A program made the position numbers and the translations under genes. DNA of 34,109 nucleotides from Bacillota bacterium (lineage in GTDB: Bacteria > Bacillota > Clostridia > Lachnospirales > Lachnospiraceae): assembly GCA_023416695.1 (NCBI GenBank), contig JAEZGY010000016.1, positions 1-34,109 on the forward strand, read 5' to 3'. The notes under the pieces were generated by a model, which saw only the letters and a program-made list of their open reading frames with translations, was not told the origin of the DNA and did no database searches. Below, piece by piece: positions 16,383 through 24,699 of this stretch (its first letter is position 1; each line of letters opens with the position of its first letter).

Positions 16383-17735
16383 ATGCAAGGTTTAGAACCT
16401 GTGAAACCAAAGAGTAAACAAAGAAAAGAGAATAGAGGCTTTACCCTAATTGAGGTTCTTGTAAGCATATTTATTCTTGCTATTATTGTTGGTCCTATAT
16501 TAGGAAACATCGCCCAGGCTACACGGTATAATCAGATATCCAGAAAAATGCAGAGTGCCTCCAATTTAGGCCAAAATATAATGGAGGGCTTAAAGAGCCA
16601 AGAGTCCTTTGAGGAGGCAGCTAAGCAGTTGATTTATAAAAATCATGGAGTGCCCTTTAATTTATTTTCTTTTGCAGACCTAGATAGTGTTGTTACAGAC
16701 CAGATACAGTTAGATTCTGCTACCAATACCTATATTCCGGCTGCAAATAAGTGTATTACAAGATCTCTTAATCCAGTTACTAATGAGTATGTCTATTCCT
16801 TACAGAAAAGTGCCAGTGGAGTATATTTATTTCAAGCATCTAATATCACTTATAATGGTAACAAGTATTGTGCCAAGATTGAGTATAATTCTTCTGCTTA
16901 TAATAAAACGAAGCCAGAAGATGAGGATAAGTATAACGATGTAGACATTCCAGTATTGCCATCAGTTTCAGATGATAAGAACGCAGTGGTAACCCTGTCA
17001 TATCAGGATACTTGGGCAGCAAGTACCTTGAAACAACAGTATAATGTATATTTCAATAGTAGTTTTATAGGAGATAATACGATTACTAATACTGAAATTG
17101 CAGGGGATATGAAACGTCGTCTTATTTTAGATATAAGCTATGATACTACAAAAAAGAAATATATCGTAACAGGGAAATTTGTTTATAAGTTGAGTAGCCT
17201 AGTTCCTTCTGGGGCAACTGCCTATGAAGGTGAATTTTATCAGCAGGAATTTAACAAATTAGAAAATGTTTATCTATTTTTCCCTCCTAACCTAAATTTA
17301 AAAGGGGATGAAATTGAGGTAAATAATAAACTCACTGGTGATGCCGCTAATTGGACTCTATACTTAGTAGAGCAGTTAGATGATGCGTTGGTAAAAAGCG
17401 GAAAATACGAACATCTTATGAGTTTATACTCCCTGATGGTGAAGCTTACTGAGACACAACCCCCACTAGATCCAACTACAAATGAATATATTTACCATAC
17501 TAAAATACGAACGAATCTAGGAAGTACTATTGATAACTTTGATTGGAAATCTAGAATTAACTATCAAGGATTAGTGGTAAATAAGTTAAATCAACAGCCA
17601 CTCATTGACCATAATACGGATAAAACTAGAATATATAATATTTCTATTGAATTGTATCAGGAACCCGAGGCTGGTACGGCTATGTTTAAGCCAGAGGACT
17701 ATATAACCACCTTTACCTCATCAAAGGGGGAGTAA
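16383..17735 (+). CDS. Large minor prepilin, GspI/PilV-like
   Basis: A 450-residue prepilin. A 19-residue basic leader ends in Gly19, followed by FTLIEVLVSIFILAIIV with Glu at +5. The remainder is a long, mostly polar, probably beta-rich domain, far larger than the pilin core. This N terminus resembles the GspI/PilV class. With the three genes that follow it probably forms the pilus-initiating tip complex. The start at 16383 is taken from frame and leader; its ribosome binding site (AAAGGG at 16364-16369) is further away than usual. No Cys-based adhesin domain or sortase motif is visible. It corresponds in position to pilV of Clostridioides difficile. Confidence 0.82.
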   Translation: MQGLEPVKPKSKQRKENRGFTLIEVLVSIFILAIIVGPILGNIAQATRYNQISRKMQSASNLGQNIMEGLKSQESFEEAAKQLIYKNHGVPFNLFSFADLDSVVTDQIQLDSATNTYIPAANKCITRSLNPVTNEYVYSLQKSASGVYLFQASNITYNGNKYCAKIEYNSSAYNKTKPEDEDKYNDVDIPVLPSVSDDKNAVVTLSYQDTWAASTLKQQYNVYFNSSFIGDNTITNTEIAGDMKRRLILDISYDTTKKKYIVTGKFVYKLSSLVPSGATAYEGEFYQQEFNKLENVYLFFPPNLNLKGDEIEVNNKLTGDAANWTLYLVEQLDDALVKSGKYEHLMSLYSLMVKLTETQPPLDPTTNEYIYHTKIRTNLGSTIDNFDWKSRINYQGLVVNKLNQQPLIDHNTDKTRIYNISIELYQEPEAGTAMFKPEDYITTFTSSKGE

Positions 17736-17738
17736 AAT

Positions 17739-20045
17739 GTGAAGAAGTTTAAATTAAAAGGAAAAGATAATAGGGGCTCCACTATCATTATTGTCTTAAT
17801 TGCCATGGCGATGGTGGGGATTCTGGCTACCATGGTATTAACTATGGCTGTATCTAATTTGCAAATGAAGCGGGTAGATAAAGGAGCAAAGACTAACTTC
17901 TATAGTGCTGAGGTGGCTTTAGATGAGCTTAGAACTGGGCTAGAGGGAGAGATTACAAAGATTGTTGAGAGTACCTATACAAAGATTATGTTAGAGTATG
18001 CATCTTTGCCTATTGGAGATAGAAGTCAAGCTTTCAAAGAAAGTTTGGCCTATAGCTTAAGTACGACATTTGATGCATCGAAAATTGTTAAAGAATCGAA
18101 CTTCAAAAATATTAACACAAAATATAATTTGGATTTACTAAAGAATTACTTAGTAGATACCAAAGAAGAGACTACCATATCTGCTAAAAACGGACAGAAT
18201 ATACTAGAGTGCCTCTTTGTTGCCAGCGATCCAGAGAAACAGTACATATGCTTTCGTAATTTAACGTTAGGGTATACCCAAGCTGGAACGAACTTCTATA
18301 CACAGATTACTACGGACATCAAGATTAAAATTCCAAATGCCAGCTTTGAAGCAATTAGTGTGCGACCATCTTACACTGAGTATGCTGTTATTGCAAATAG
18401 ACAGCTCCTAGCAGATAATGGAGAAAGTGGAAGTGTGGAAGGCAGTGTATATGCAGGGAATTATGGAATATTGACTAGATTAGGGGCGACCCTTAATTTT
18501 AATAGTGATCAGATTGTTGTAGAAGACAACATTACTACAAATGAAGGTGGTAATATTACTATAGATGATTTGCATCCTTCGGATGGAATGGTGCAGAGTA
18601 ATATATGGGCCAAAAATATTGTGACTACTGCAGCTAGCAGCACTACAGGCATTGCAGCTAAGCTAAATATAAAGGGAAATTTATATATAGCGGATGACGT
18701 TACCATCGATGCTCCTAATAGCAACATAAAATTAAGCGGTAGTTATTATGGCTATGGTTATGGTGATTCCCCACAAACTAGTAGTGCCATGATCGTCAAT
18801 CGAAATAAGTCTTTGTTAGATTTGTCAGACCTGGATAATATCTTTATTGCTGGTCGGGCTTATATTGAGCCAGTAGAGTCTATTATAGAGAATACAAGTG
18901 AAAGTAGTGGAGTTGTACTTACTGGTGAGGCTATTTCCAGTAAAGGAAATCAGTTGGCTTATTTATTGCCGGGCAACGCTATTGGTGTACATGCAGATGG
19001 AAAAAGTGTTGGCCATAATCCGTTAAGTCTTAGTGAGTATGATGCTCTACAATTAGCGATGAAAACAGACAGCTCTATCCTTGAGGTGGATAGCAATTAT
19101 TTGATAGGGTATAGTGGGAAAAAATTGTCCTATTATGTAGATCCAATAAAACCATTTAACCGTATTTTTGACAGAACCAATACCTCAACTTTAGTGTATT
19201 ACTATCCTAATTTTAAAAGTGAAGCCATGGCCAATGAGTATTTTAAGGACTACATATCCAATAGTGATAATTATGAAGCTCTAGTGCAAAGATTAGAAGA
19301 TAGTGAATCTCATATAAGACTACCGAAAAATATAATAAATAATTCAGCTTCTGGACGTAAGACTTACGCTGGTAATATTGTAGCTTATTCCGATGATTTA
19401 ACCCCTACGCTCTACATGTATAATAATACTGTGGATGCTAAACTAGCAAATCAGTATACGAAGGAAGCAGATGATTTAAAAACTTTGTATGAGGCTTATA
19501 AGTTAAAATTGGTTCCTTCAGTGACTGGTTATACCAAAGCAGATTTGGACCCTGACAATTTATTTGATAGGCTAATGGTAAAAACTAGTGGAGATCCTAG
19601 TTGTCCTGGTATCTATGAATTGATTTCTGGAAAGACTATGGGGCCAAATCATTCTTATTTATTTGATGATACAAGTTATAGTGCTTATGGTAAGTTCATA
19701 CTAGTTACCAATACAAAGACAACTGCAGAGAATGTATTTGATAGTACCACTGCATTTAAAGTGGATTCTAATATAAGTCCAGATGTACATATTATTATCG
19801 CTACAGGTGATGTAGAGGTAAGTGCTAATTTTAATGGTATTATTATTAGCAATGGGATTGTTAAAATAAAAAATGGTGCGAAGATTACAGCGAATGCAAA
19901 GAAAGTATTTGACTTGATATGTTACTCGCCAGTTCGGACTATATTTAGAGATTATAACAGTTTTCCAATTTATTTGACCGATAATAAGGAAAAGCAAATT
20001 GATGTCAGTTCTTTAATTATAGAGGAGAATTGGAGTAAAAACTAG
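17739..20045 (+). CDS. Very large PilX/GspK-like minor pilin, possible tip adhesin
   Basis: A 768-residue protein with a 13-residue basic leader ending in Gly13, then STIIIVLIAMAMVGILATMVL. This is a prepilin-type hydrophobic helix, but with Ile instead of Glu at +5. Loss of Glu5 is typical of GspK-type subunits that cap the filament. The adjoining NLQMKRVDKGAKTNFYSAE segment matches the PilX N-terminal family. The remaining 700 residues are rich in Asn, Ser, Thr and Tyr, with long parallel-beta-like stretches (for example around 230-330) and another near the C-terminus (630-690). The start is GTG 17739, 3 bases past the previous stop, with AAGGGGGAG upstream. The size suggests a surface-exposed adhesive tip domain, which is an inference. 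It corresponds in position to pilK of Clostridioides difficile. Confidence 0.78.
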   Translation: MKKFKLKGKDNRGSTIIIVLIAMAMVGILATMVLTMAVSNLQMKRVDKGAKTNFYSAEVALDELRTGLEGEITKIVESTYTKIMLEYASLPIGDRSQAFKESLAYSLSTTFDASKIVKESNFKNINTKYNLDLLKNYLVDTKEETTISAKNGQNILECLFVASDPEKQYICFRNLTLGYTQAGTNFYTQITTDIKIKIPNASFEAISVRPSYTEYAVIANRQLLADNGESGSVEGSVYAGNYGILTRLGATLNFNSDQIVVEDNITTNEGGNITIDDLHPSDGMVQSNIWAKNIVTTAASSTTGIAAKLNIKGNLYIADDVTIDAPNSNIKLSGSYYGYGYGDSPQTSSAMIVNRNKSLLDLSDLDNIFIAGRAYIEPVESIIENTSESSGVVLTGEAISSKGNQLAYLLPGNAIGVHADGKSVGHNPLSLSEYDALQLAMKTDSSILEVDSNYLIGYSGKKLSYYVDPIKPFNRIFDRTNTSTLVYYYPNFKSEAMANEYFKDYISNSDNYEALVQRLEDSESHIRLPKNIINNSASGRKTYAGNIVAYSDDLTPTLYMYNNTVDAKLANQYTKEADDLKTLYEAYKLKLVPSVTGYTKADLDPDNLFDRLMVKTSGDPSCPGIYELISGKTMGPNHSYLFDDTSYSAYGKFILVTNTKTTAENVFDSTTAFKVDSNISPDVHIIIATGDVEVSANFNGIIISNGIVKIKNGAKITANAKKVFDLICYSPVRTIFRDYNSFPIYLTDNKEKQIDVSSLIIEENWSKN

Positions 20046-20063
20046 AGAAAGGAGTGCTATTCC

Positions 20064-20600
20064 ATGGAGAAAAATAAGGGAGTTACGTTGATTGAATTGA
20101 TTGTTGTAGTAGCGATTCTTGGAGTTTTAATCGGTGGCATAGCACTTTCATTAAACATTGTGAATTCTACGGATATAAATAGTTGCACCCAGGCCTTAGA
20201 TTCTTCCTTAGAGAAGACCAAAAATGAGTGTATGACCAAGGCTGAGCAGCAGTATTTGGTACTGTACAAAAGCGCTGACCCTGATTATAGTGGATATTAT
20301 GTAGGTAGTACTACAGAGACAGGTTTAGCAACATATACCAATTCTCCTAAAACCGATAGGAGAATAGGAGGTGCTAAGCTTCAGATTAGTGTCACCTTGG
20401 ATTCTGGAACTGTTATTGATGTTACAAGTAATCCAGTATTTGTTGCCTTTGATCGGGCAACAGGTGCCTTTCGATATATCGTTACAGGGGCTCCACCTTA
20501 TTCTACAGGAAGTTATCCTGTTTGCATTACTGTTAGCTACGGAGCAAAAAAAAGCATTATAAACTGTGTGCAAGCAACAGGAAAACATTTTGTTGAGTAA
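20064..20600 (+). CDS. Minor prepilin, GspH/FimT-like
   Basis: A 178-residue prepilin with a 6-residue leader ending in Gly6, then VTLIELIVVVAILGVLIGG with Glu at +5. The globular part has GspH-like features: a long first helix containing two Cys, a beta-rich middle, and a VFVAFDRATGAF segment (about 121-132) resembling the xxFxxxG strand of GspH/FimT. An AAAGGAG site lies at 20045-20051. It lies 18 bases after the large PilX-like gene and 11 before the next pilin, within the minor pilin block. Confidence 0.82.
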   Translation: MEKNKGVTLIELIVVVAILGVLIGGIALSLNIVNSTDINSCTQALDSSLEKTKNECMTKAEQQYLVLYKSADPDYSGYYVGSTTETGLATYTNSPKTDRRIGGAKLQISVTLDSGTVIDVTSNPVFVAFDRATGAFRYIVTGAPPYSTGSYPVCITVSYGAKKSIINCVQATGKHFVE

Positions 20601-20611
20601 AGGAGGGTGTT

Positions 20612-21199
20612 ATGAAAAACAAGGGACTTACTTTAATTGAAGTGTTAGTAACGGTAGCCATAATGGGAATGGTTATTGTATTAGTAAGTGGATTTATGAA
20701 CACTGGAATGAGAACCTCCTCTAGAGCAAATGCGGAAGCTAATTTACAAAAGGAAGCTCAGACAGGGCTTAATCAAGTAACAGATTGGGTTATGAGTGCT
20801 AATCATGGTATCGCTGTATATGAATCTTCTGCATATTATACTAGGGCAGTGGGCATTTATCATGATGGAGATACAACTACGGATAAATATGTGCAAATTC
20901 TTTTTTTTAGAGCAGGAGATAAAAAGGCATACTATGATAAGGTGAATATTGATGCGACTTTTCACGGAACTGAGACCGAGATTATAAATATAGCAGCTTC
21001 CATTGATGCATCAGGTACCTGGGATAACTACTTATTTTGTGAATATGTAAAAGACTTTAATATGGATATATCTCATATAAACGAGAAATATGTAGAACTC
21101 ACTATGGTGCTGGAGATTGGGAATATTAAGTACAATCAGGAACCGAAAAAGATTATGTTACGTAATCAGCCAGTTATAAATCCAACAGAATATAAATAA
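20612..21199 (+). CDS. Minor prepilin, GspJ/PilW-like
   Basis: A 195-residue prepilin. The leader is only five residues (MKNKG), followed by LTLIEVLVTVAIMGMVIVLVSGF with Glu at +5. The segment after the helix (TSSRANAEANLQKEAQTGLN, about 35-54) resembles the GspJ/PilW pattern of a long amphipathic helix. A beta-rich domain completes the protein. The AAAGGAGGGT site is at 20600-20609. This is the last gene of the pilus operon; a terminator follows 28 bases after its stop. Confidence 0.82.
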   Translation: MKNKGLTLIEVLVTVAIMGMVIVLVSGFMNTGMRTSSRANAEANLQKEAQTGLNQVTDWVMSANHGIAVYESSAYYTRAVGIYHDGDTTTDKYVQILFFRAGDKKAYYDKVNIDATFHGTETEIINIAASIDASGTWDNYLFCEYVKDFNMDISHINEKYVELTMVLEIGNIKYNQEPKKIMLRNQPVINPTEYK

Positions 21200-21226
21200 G
21201 CAAATAAAAGAGTAAATTAGAAATTG

Positions 21227-21276
21227 AAGGTTACAGCTAATGCTATATATGTTACAATTAGCTGCAACCTTTTTTT
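21227..21276 (+). terminator. Terminator of the type IV pilus operon
   Basis: GGTTACAGCTAAT (21229-21241) pairs with ATTAGCTGCAACC (21257-21269) with one mismatch, followed by seven Ts (21270-21276). Confidence 0.9.
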
Positions 21277-21280
21277 GCGC

Positions 21281-21400
21281 GAAGGCAAAGTGAGGATAAA
21301 TGACGAGCTGGCTCGTCAGAGATCCGAGCGCGCCCGCGAACCTTTACATCTAGCGAAGCGTGATGTAAAGGTATGTAAGAAGGCAAAGTGTGGATAAATG
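21281..21400. repeat. GC-rich repeat-like segment bounded by a 22-bp direct repeat
   Basis: The 22-base sequence beginning GAAGGCAAAGTG occurs at 21281-21302 and again at 21379-21400, with one difference (A/T at the 13th base). Between the copies are two inverted repeats: TGACGAGC/GCTCGTCA (21301-21318) and ACCTTTACATC/GATGTAAAGGT (21340-21350 with 21362-21372). The interior is markedly richer in G+C than the surroundings. It has no coding frame of note. It resembles a non-autonomous, palindromic intergenic repeat inserted between the pilus terminator and the CYTH gene. Confidence 0.6.
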
Positions 21401-21415
21401 GAAGGGAGATTCTTT

Positions 21416-21904
21416 GTGGAAATAGAAAAAAAGTTTTTAGTGAAGCAGTTACCAGATGAACTTGAACGATTTGAAAAAAAGGAAATTGAGCAGGGATATC
21501 TCTGTTCAGGTCCTATTGTAAGAATTCGAAAAAGTAATGACGATTATATTCTTACCTATAAGTCAAAAAAAGGGGTTACTGAAAGATTAGAGAAGCTAGC
21601 TAAGGTATGTCATGAAGTGGAGTTGCCTCTAACGAGAGAAAGTTATGAACATTTACGAGAAAAGGCGGATGGTCAAATGATAACTAAGACTAGGTATTTG
21701 ATTCCTCTTTCAAAAGATCATACGGCAGAACTAGATGTCTTTCATAACCAGTTAGAGGGGTTAGTGATCGTAGAGGTAGAGTTTTTAGATGAAAAGGCAA
21801 TCCATCATTTTACTGCACCCCACTGGTTTGGTGAAGAAGTGAGTCATGACCACCGCTATGGAAATAGTTATTTGTCTAAGATAAATAATTTAATGGATTT
21901 GTAA
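21416..21904 (+). CDS. CYTH-domain protein (triphosphate tunnel metalloenzyme family)
   Basis: A 162-residue CYTH protein. Family members hydrolyse inorganic or organic triphosphates, or act as class IV adenylate cyclases, inside an eight-strand tunnel. The defining ExExK motif is at the extreme N terminus (Glu2, Glu4, Lys6). Basic and acidic tunnel residues follow in PIVRIRK, ILTYKSK, KTRYLIPL, AELDVFH and VIVEVEF. I set the start at GTG 21416 because AAGGGAG (21402-21408) lies 7 bases upstream and the protein then begins in register with the family. An ATG at 21398 lies in the repeat segment and adds six unlike residues. It is a stand-alone domain without CHAD. Substrate is not predictable; simple triphosphatase activity is most likely. 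Confidence 0.87.
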   Translation: MEIEKKFLVKQLPDELERFEKKEIEQGYLCSGPIVRIRKSNDDYILTYKSKKGVTERLEKLAKVCHEVELPLTRESYEHLREKADGQMITKTRYLIPLSKDHTAELDVFHNQLEGLVIVEVEFLDEKAIHHFTAPHWFGEEVSHDHRYGNSYLSKINNLMDL

Positions 21905-21971
21905 AGAAATGATTTGAAGTATTAAATTCTTGTAAACAAACATTGAAAACATATACTTATATAGATATTTA

Positions 21972-21980
21972 TGCTATAAT
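21972..21980 (+). promoter_or_regulatory. Extended -10 promoter for the GGDEF-EAL gene
   Basis: TGCTATAAT is a full TGn-TATAAT element, 73 bases before the GGDEF-EAL start. TATACT (21952-21957) sits at the -35 position but is a weak match. Confidence 0.55.
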
Positions 21981-22053
21981 GATGAATATTTGTTTCTATT
22001 TTGCTTGATGAGTTATCAAAGATAAAAAATTGATATAAGGAGGCGTAAGACTT

Positions 22054-23664
22054 ATGGAGTTCTCTATTTTTGGAGTATTATCTATCTTTACAGGTATAGT
22101 ATATAATGCGATTAACTCCTATACTGTGTTTCTAACTGACCAGTTGGGTCTTATTGGATGCAGTGTTCTTGCGGTCCTTCTTTTCATTGTGACACTCGTA
22201 CTACTTATTCAGTTGGTAAAGAGTAAAAAGATTGCTAGATTAACAGAAGATGAGAAGAAGAAGCTTGAAGAAAGCTATGAAGATTTTGAAAAGAGCTATG
22301 GAGATTTAGCTATTCAGCAAAAAGAATTAATGAAGCGATATGAAGAGTTAAAGGCGGATGAAGAGCGATACAAGAAGTTAGCCTTTATAGATGTACTGAC
22401 TCAGTTGCCTAATCGAGAGGCCTTGGTGGAAAAGATGGACAATATATTCCGTACCTTACGCCCTAAGGAGCAGGTTCAGCTGATGTACCTGGATATTGAT
22501 AATCTTAAGGAAGTCAATGATACTCTAGGTGTAGTCTATGGTGATGAGCTGTTAATTGATGTCACTCATCGTATTAAACAGGTGTTGGATGATAATGATT
22601 ATTTTGCTCGTTATTCTGGGGATGAATTTGTTATTCTGACACAGAATATGGAGGATATAGCAGAATACGATGAAAAAGTTAAAATGATACAGAAGGTATT
22701 TTCTTATCCTTTTTCACTTGCTAATAAAGAGTGTTTTGTATCTGTAAACATTGGTATTTGTATGTTAGGTAAGGATGGTAAGAATACACAATCCATTTTG
22801 AAAAATGCCAGTGCAACTATGAATTACGCTAGAAGTTTAGGCAAGAACCAATTTTGCTATTTTGGAGATGAGATACAGAATATTTTAACAGATAAGATTA
22901 AGAGAGAAGCAGAGATTCGTACTGCTTTCGAGAATAATGAGTTTTATTCGTCATTTCAGCCTATCCTAGACCTTAATAATCGTAAGGTGAAGTGCTTTGA
23001 AGCGTTACTTCGGTGGAATCATCCAGTAAATGGAGTATTACTGCCTCAGGATTTTATTGAAGCTGCTAAGGAGACTGGAGTTATAGTGCCTTTAGGAGTG
23101 CAACTCCTTAGACAAGCCTGCCTAGCCTTAAAGAGCTGGGAGGATATTGGTTATAAGGATATATGCATCATGATTAACTTTTCTGAGAGACAGTTATTAG
23201 ATCCAGATATGATAGCTAGTATACAGATGACTTTAGCAGAAACTGGTGTGAATGCCAATCAGGTGGTACTTGATATTTCTGAAACAGTATTTGGTAAAAA
23301 GGAAGTTCTACTACTTAATCAACTGGAAGAACTACGTAAGCTAGGTATTAAACTGTGTCTTGATAATTTTGGCGCTAATAAGGGTGCTTTAATGCGAATT
23401 AAGGATATTAGATTTGATTGTATCAAGCTTGATGCTGCATTATTACGGGACATCGAACAAGATTCTCGTCTTCAAGATTTTGTGAATAACCTAAGTCGTC
23501 TTATAGAGGGATTAGGAAGTACGGTAATCTATGGTGGAATAGAGAGTTCTGGACAGTTAGACGTCATAGACAGTAGCATTCATTATTTAGTACAAGGATT
23601 TTTGTTTGGACAGCCACTTGATAAGACCGAACTTATCTCCTATCTAGATGCTTGGGTAGAGTAG
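22054..23664 (+). CDS. Membrane GGDEF-EAL protein with degenerate EAL domain (FimX-like logic)
   Basis: A 536-residue c-di-GMP signalling protein: a short N-terminal hydrophobic segment and one clear span (about 31-55), a charged coiled coil (60-108), GGDEF (109-275) and EAL (285-536). The cyclase motif reads SGDEF (188-192), with metal Asp147, Lys152, Asn155 and Asp156 conserved, so synthesis is possible; no RxxD inhibitory site is seen. In the EAL domain, Glu316 (EALLRW), Asn375, Lys458, Glu497 and Gln514 are kept. However the DDFG motif is DNFG (Asn438), the LExTE glutamate is Asp407 and AEG is YGG. Those losses affect metal binding, so phosphodiesterase activity is probably lost and c-di-GMP binding may remain. 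AAGGAGG lies upstream of ATG 22054. A YhhN-like gene follows by 26 bases. Confidence 0.9.
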   Translation: MEFSIFGVLSIFTGIVYNAINSYTVFLTDQLGLIGCSVLAVLLFIVTLVLLIQLVKSKKIARLTEDEKKKLEESYEDFEKSYGDLAIQQKELMKRYEELKADEERYKKLAFIDVLTQLPNREALVEKMDNIFRTLRPKEQVQLMYLDIDNLKEVNDTLGVVYGDELLIDVTHRIKQVLDDNDYFARYSGDEFVILTQNMEDIAEYDEKVKMIQKVFSYPFSLANKECFVSVNIGICMLGKDGKNTQSILKNASATMNYARSLGKNQFCYFGDEIQNILTDKIKREAEIRTAFENNEFYSSFQPILDLNNRKVKCFEALLRWNHPVNGVLLPQDFIEAAKETGVIVPLGVQLLRQACLALKSWEDIGYKDICIMINFSERQLLDPDMIASIQMTLAETGVNANQVVLDISETVFGKKEVLLLNQLEELRKLGIKLCLDNFGANKGALMRIKDIRFDCIKLDAALLRDIEQDSRLQDFVNNLSRLIEGLGSTVIYGGIESSGQLDVIDSSIHYLVQGFLFGQPLDKTELISYLDAWVE

Positions 23665-23690
23665 GAATGTGAGAACAGAGGGTAATTCCT

Positions 23691-24368
23691 ATGAAAAGAT
23701 GGATTTTTATAAGCATGGAAGCAATATTATATGGAGTATTTCTTTGGATAGATATGTTTGTACCTAGATGTGCAAACATATCTATTTATGTAAAGTACAC
23801 TAGTATTCTTCTATGCTTTTTTTATGTTCTATTCTGTTGTGATGAAGATATAGACCATCAGGACCAAAGCTTGGTTCAATTAATTTTACTTTTTACGTTA
23901 ATTTCGGATACATTTTTATTGTTAATCGGGAATTATGCATTGGGTATGACAACCTTTCTAGTGGCTCAGTTGTTACATCGTTATCGATTGCGAAAGGGTA
24001 GGAAGCAAAGGACGTATCGAATTGCACTTTTTGGTTTTTTTCTTCTGATATGCTTATCTCTTATGGGGATCGCTTTGGATTATGTTTTAATTGTAGCAGT
24101 ATTCTATTTTTTATGTATGGTTACCAATGCAGGCTATAGTCTAATCCACCGGGAGAATGTGATATATACCATAGGATTAATCTTATTTTTATGCTGTGAT
24201 ATCAATGTAGGACTGTTTAATATTGCCGCCTATATAGAGATTCCAGAGGCATTAAGCTTCTTTATAAATCATGTGGTTTCTGTTCTTATGTGGCTATTTT
24301 ACTTGCCAAGTCAGGTATTGATTGCTCTGAGTGTAAAGCCTCGTACCTGTCAAAAAGGCTATAAGTAA
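23691..24368 (+). CDS. YhhN-like multispan membrane protein
   Basis: A 225-residue integral membrane protein with about seven to eight hydrophobic helices and no signal peptide. Two acidic residues within helices, Asp73 in LISDTFLLL and Asp170 in LCCDINVGL, plus the spacing to GMTTFLVAQ and YLPSQVLIALS, match the YhhN/TMEM86 (lysoplasmalogenase-like) family. I call it YhhN-like with moderate confidence, since overall similarity to characterised members is low. It is probably co-transcribed with the GGDEF-EAL gene (26-base gap, no terminator between). If the family assignment is right it would act on plasmalogen-type or related lipids, which many clostridia make. Confidence 0.65.
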   Translation: MKRWIFISMEAILYGVFLWIDMFVPRCANISIYVKYTSILLCFFYVLFCCDEDIDHQDQSLVQLILLFTLISDTFLLLIGNYALGMTTFLVAQLLHRYRLRKGRKQRTYRIALFGFFLLICLSLMGIALDYVLIVAVFYFLCMVTNAGYSLIHRENVIYTIGLILFLCCDINVGLFNIAAYIEIPEALSFFINHVVSVLMWLFYLPSQVLIALSVKPRTCQKGYK

Positions 24369-24395
24369 TGTAATAAAACAGAATAGTAAATATAT

Positions 24396-24464
24396 GGGAA
24401 TTCTGCTATGATTGAATTAGTTAAGAACAATTAATTCAGTATAGTTATGAATTCCCTTCTTTTT
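24396..24464 (+). terminator. Long hairpin terminator after the YhhN-like gene
   Basis: GGGAATTC (24396-24403) pairs with GAATTCCC (24449-24456). The inner sequence continues the stem through near-complementary CTAT..TGAATTAGTT and AATTAATTCAGTATAG arms. The tail is TTCTTTTT. Confidence 0.8.
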
Positions 24465-24699
24465 ATGGCAAGTCTGTAATTTGTCTTTTATAGCACTTCT
24501 TTTATAGGTAGGTCTTTGAATCTATGTTTGTTCACAGGATTGTGAACGCTCTTGTATTATCCCATTTTATTTTAGAAGGTAGAGATTTTTTGCTGAAGGA
24601 GGTAGGAAGAAAAGTTTAACTTAGTGGAAGGAGTATGCTCTGACTTTAGTGAATCAAGTTCTTATTCTATAAATTATCAAGGAATTGGAGTAGAAGTGT
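24465..24699. promoter_or_regulatory. Upstream region of the DUF5688 gene with an operator-like palindrome
   Basis: No gene is seen. GTTCACA-GGAT-TGTGAAC (24530-24547) is a perfect 7-bp inverted repeat with a 4-base spacer. TATTAT (24555-24560) lies just downstream as a possible -10, so the palindrome could be an operator overlapping the promoter. An AAGGAGGT at 24597-24604 is not followed by a usable start codon. A 33-codon frame from GTG 24624 runs past the DUF5688 start and was not called. Confidence 0.4.
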
